A program made the position numbers and the translations under genes. The notes below the pieces were generated by a model. That model was given only the letters and a program-made list of their open reading frames with translations, was not told the DNA's origin and did not search any database. Below are positions 61,476 through 64,000 of a DNA stretch of 64,000 nucleotides, piece by piece. Within the stretch, counting starts at the first letter, position 1. Each line of letters starts with the position of its first letter. The DNA is from Ianthella basta (lineage: Eukaryota > Porifera > Demospongiae > Verongiida > Ianthellidae): positions 2,270,001-2,334,000 of the forward strand of contig OZ025875.1 in assembly GCA_964019415.1 (NCBI GenBank). Direction: 5' to 3'.

Positions 61476-61847
61476 TGAGGCCTAACGTAACGGGCATTAT
61501 GAGTAGTGTGAATGGTTCAGAGGAATCAGCTCTATTTCATGAAGGGAAGTTAACATTGGAAGAGGATATTCCTCAAGTTGTGCTGACATGCAAAGCTTAT
61601 GGCATTTCTCCATCTGACGTTGCTTGGCTAAATAACGGCATTGCTCTGCAAAACATTCCAGGTAGAAGGACCATCACAGTTGAAGATGGAGGATCACTTG
61701 GTGAACTGGGTAACATCACCCGGTCCACTCTCAGCCTCTCAGAGGTGCAGCTATCTGATGCAGGAGAGTACACTTGTAGAGCAATCAGTGGCAATGTCTC
61801 CCCCATCCCTGGTACCACAGCATGGACATTCATGTTTGCAGTCACTG
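61476..61847 (+). CDS. Unit 4 exon: Ig domain (Ig-d)
   Basis: This open phase 1-1 exon of 372 bp shows [20 protein letters not shown] and [10 protein letters not shown]. Confidence 0.88.
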
Positions 61848-61968
61848 GTGAGTATTTGACCCTGGTGGTCAAATGTACTTCATTTTGAAGCATGATGTTC
61901 TTTGTGTGGTTCCTTTCCACTATACCCTACTGTGCTTATATCACCATTTTGTGTTGTATCCCTTTCAG

Positions 61969-62106
61969 AAATGAACAACTGTGACCCCAACCCGTGTTTG
62001 AACAGTGGCAAGTGTGAGGATGGAGTGCAAAACTACACATGCAATTGCATATCCCTCCTTGAGGATGGTGTCAGGAATTTTTACACACGAAGGAGCTGTG
62101 CTGAAA
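61969..62106 (+). CDS. Unit 4 exon: EGF-like domain
   Basis: This open 138-bp phase 1-1 exon has six cysteines (NCDPNPCLNSGKC, YTCNC, RSCAE). The donor is GAAA|GTAAGG. Confidence 0.88.
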
Positions 62107-62173
62107 GTAAGGGAGGATGGGTTATCACAGCATGACTTGTTGCACATTACACTATACTCCATTATGTCCACAG

Positions 62174-62452
62174 AGGTTGACAATCCAGTAGCCCCCTCTC
62201 TTACCAGCACTCCCATAAGTATGACGGTAGATCTCAATGACAAGGTAGTCCTGAGCTGCTCTGCTACTGGCAACCCCACCCCAAACATTCAGTGGTACAA
62301 GGATGGCTTAGAAATTAAGAGCCCCCGGGCCTTTGGAAGTGAGTTTATGATCACAGAAACAACCCCCAAAGAACGAGGGTTCTATCAATGTGATGCCTTC
62401 AGCAGCTTTGGTCCACCAGCAAGATCTGATGAAGTATCAATATTAATCAATG
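62174..62452 (+). CDS. Unit 4 exon: Ig domain (Ig-e)
   Basis: This open phase 1-1 exon of 279 bp shows [21 protein letters not shown] and GFYQCDAFSSFG. Confidence 0.9.
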
Positions 62453-62529
62453 GTGAGAACATTTTATACTCAACTGAGACCAAAACTGAGCAACATGCAG
62501 TGTACGTGTGTCAATGTATTGTTGTGCAG

Positions 62530-62932
62530 GCATTGTTCAACTTCGTGTCCGAATTGACTTTGGGAGTAGGAGGAAACGACAAACTAGCTCCAATGCTAAT
62601 ATTATAGAGACTGTGAGTGACTTAACATACTAGTACATACTGGGTAACCACTGGATGAAAGTGTGTGCTTTTGTATATTCCCTGTTATTAGCTGCAGTTG
62701 CAAACAGTGAACCAACCTCTAGCAGTGGAAGGATACTATACAGCCACTGTGTATTCAGTGGAGCCTGCTGGGGACAACACCACTGACATTGTGATCACCG
62801 TGGCAACCAACAGCTCTGATACTCCTGCAAATCTTACTGATCAGCTGACACAGCCTCTTGAACAAACACTGGAAGAAGTTACAGACATCAACGAGCAAAT
62901 CTCATTTACTGTAGAGACCACTGAGAGATATG
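62530..62932 (+). CDS. Unit 4 exons: furin-like linker and SEA-like module
   Basis: 62530-62612 encodes [13 protein letters not shown] with an RRKR site; 62692-62932 encodes the SEA-like module. The lengths (83 and 241 bp) equal those of unit 1. Confidence 0.75.
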
Positions 62933-63099
62933 GTATGCATTTGTCTAGCTAACTGATGTGTGAGCCTGTGTACAGTGAATGCAGAGAATCCTGTATGCAG
63001 CTTCATGCAGTAGCCGATTCCTTACAATGGCTATGACTACTGTGAATGTGTTGTGGTAATCATGCAGCACTCATATCTCATTCACTCCTCCTTACCAAG

Positions 63100-63344
63100 A
63101 TGGCTGTCCTGAACTGCCTGACTCACCCTGTGGCAATGTTGGTCCAGTGACTTGGCCTCAGACTGAGATAGGCCAAGTAGCCTCAGTCCAATGCCGGTGC
63201 GGGTTGTATGACCCACTGATCCAGCGACTGACTGGCACTCGGAGATGTGGTGGGACACATGAAACTGGTGCAGTGTGGGAGGAGCCACAGTGTGAGAGCT
63301 GCCAATTCAGCGAGACGAGGAAGATGCTTTGTGCACTTGCTGAG
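63100..63344 (+). CDS. Unit 4 exon: HRM
   Basis: This open 245-bp exon shows DGCPELPDSPCG, VASVQCRCG, GTRRCGG and WEEPQCESC. Confidence 0.8.
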
Positions 63345-63487
63345 GTTGGTTGATTCAATGGAGTGACAGGTTGTGGTTATGAGAAGGATTAGGAAATATA
63401 CATTGGCTATGGACATCTCATGTTATTGGTTTCCAATTCAACCATTTTCTTTGTCTATATATTCGTGCATATGCTGCCACTCTTTAG

Positions 63488-64000
63488 ATTGATAACCCAG
63501 CCCAGCTTGCCACCATTCTGGTGAATATAACTGGTTCTGGTAGTGTTGAGATTGAGAGTGAAGATGTCTCCCTCCCTGTGGGGCTGCTGGAAACTGTCAC
63601 ACAATCCACTGAAGACCTACAACAGGAGGATGTGAGTGACTAAATCCTCTGATGACTAGTCAATGTCATTCTTCTCTATTGTTGCTGTTGGTTGTATTTT
63701 ACATGGTGTAGGTTCAGATGGATGTCCTCTTGATTGTGAGCAGTGTTAAGCAAGTGCCTCCTGACCAGCTGGCAGCCAGTCAGGAAGAGACAGATTCATC
63801 AAACAGGTTTGTGCATACTCTAGGGTAAATAGCTTGACCAGTTGAAAGTGAGAGTAACTGCTTGTTCACTGTCATTTTGGTGCACTTACAGAATCTTACG
63901 GATTGTGAGTGATGTACTGAATGTTGTTGAGGTGGCTCCTGAAAAACCTTTTGAGTTTGCTGCTCCATACTTTTGTATTCGAGTTGAGGAGCCTCCTGAA
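63488..64000 (+). CDS. Unit 4 exons: GAIN domain, partial
   Basis: 63488-63631 and 63712-63806 match the GAIN-A exons of units 1 and 3. 63892 to the window edge begins the GAIN core ([22 protein letters not shown]). All are open; the GPS and helices lie to the right of the window. Confidence 0.82.

Overview
The window is nuclear DNA from an invertebrate animal. A demosponge such as Amphimedon is the most plausible source, but the sequence alone does not prove it. The reasons are compact introns (about 60-200 bp) with clean GT/AG borders, adhesion G-protein-coupled receptor genes built from immunoglobulin (Ig), fibronectin III (FN3) and EGF exons, several non-LTR retrotransposon families, Helitron-, Penelope- and hAT-like pieces, and long (TG)n tracts. 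No bacterial gene, rRNA, tRNA or CRISPR array was seen.

The backbone is a tandem array of four related adhesion GPCR units, all on the + strand. Unit 1 (2447-15147) is open through 21 exons whose intron phases all agree: Ig, FN3, FN3, four Ig, EGF, Ig, a linker with a furin-like site, a SEA-like module, a hormone-receptor motif (HRM), a GAIN domain with a GPS cleavage motif, seven helices and a long tail. Its signal-peptide exon lies left of the window or is lost. Unit 2 (about 15986-25126) is a pseudogene with lost exons, stops, a deleted seventh helix and a 3.2-kb LINE inside one Ig exon. Unit 3 (39102-54896) is a second intact receptor with fewer Ig domains, a candidate two-exon signal peptide 6.3 kb upstream, and a cytoplasmic tail shortened by a 1-bp frameshift. 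Unit 4 (about 59241 to the window edge) has damaged 5' FN3 and Ig exons but clean exons from the fourth Ig onward, and runs off the right edge.

Mobile elements explain most of the rest. Three copies of an RTE-like LINE (512-2024, 9813-12016, 27320-30375; all minus strand) have target-site duplications of 9, 10 and 13 bp, short tandem-repeat tails and a shared 3' hairpin. A CR1/L2-like LINE (16174-19412) has an intact endonuclease and reverse transcriptase ORF with a 2A-like motif near its start. A Penelope-like inverted repeat (42052-42579), two head-to-tail Helitron-like elements (from 43043), several small terminal-inverted-repeat elements and at least four dispersed repeat families sit in the long introns and in the 25-45 kb spacer. 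A hAT-type transposase lies at the left edge, split by the first LINE.

Other genes are few. A minus-strand four-exon gene for a small multi-helix protein of unknown function (57191-58333) lies between units 3 and 4. A tentative three-exon gene with a CxxC motif (31839-35985) lies in the spacer.

If expressed, the receptors should reach the cell surface, present Ig/FN3/EGF modules outward, and be cut at the GPS and possibly at the furin-like site. Exchangeable phase-1 exons, recurrent exon loss and near-identical shared exons suggest a rapidly evolving receptor family.
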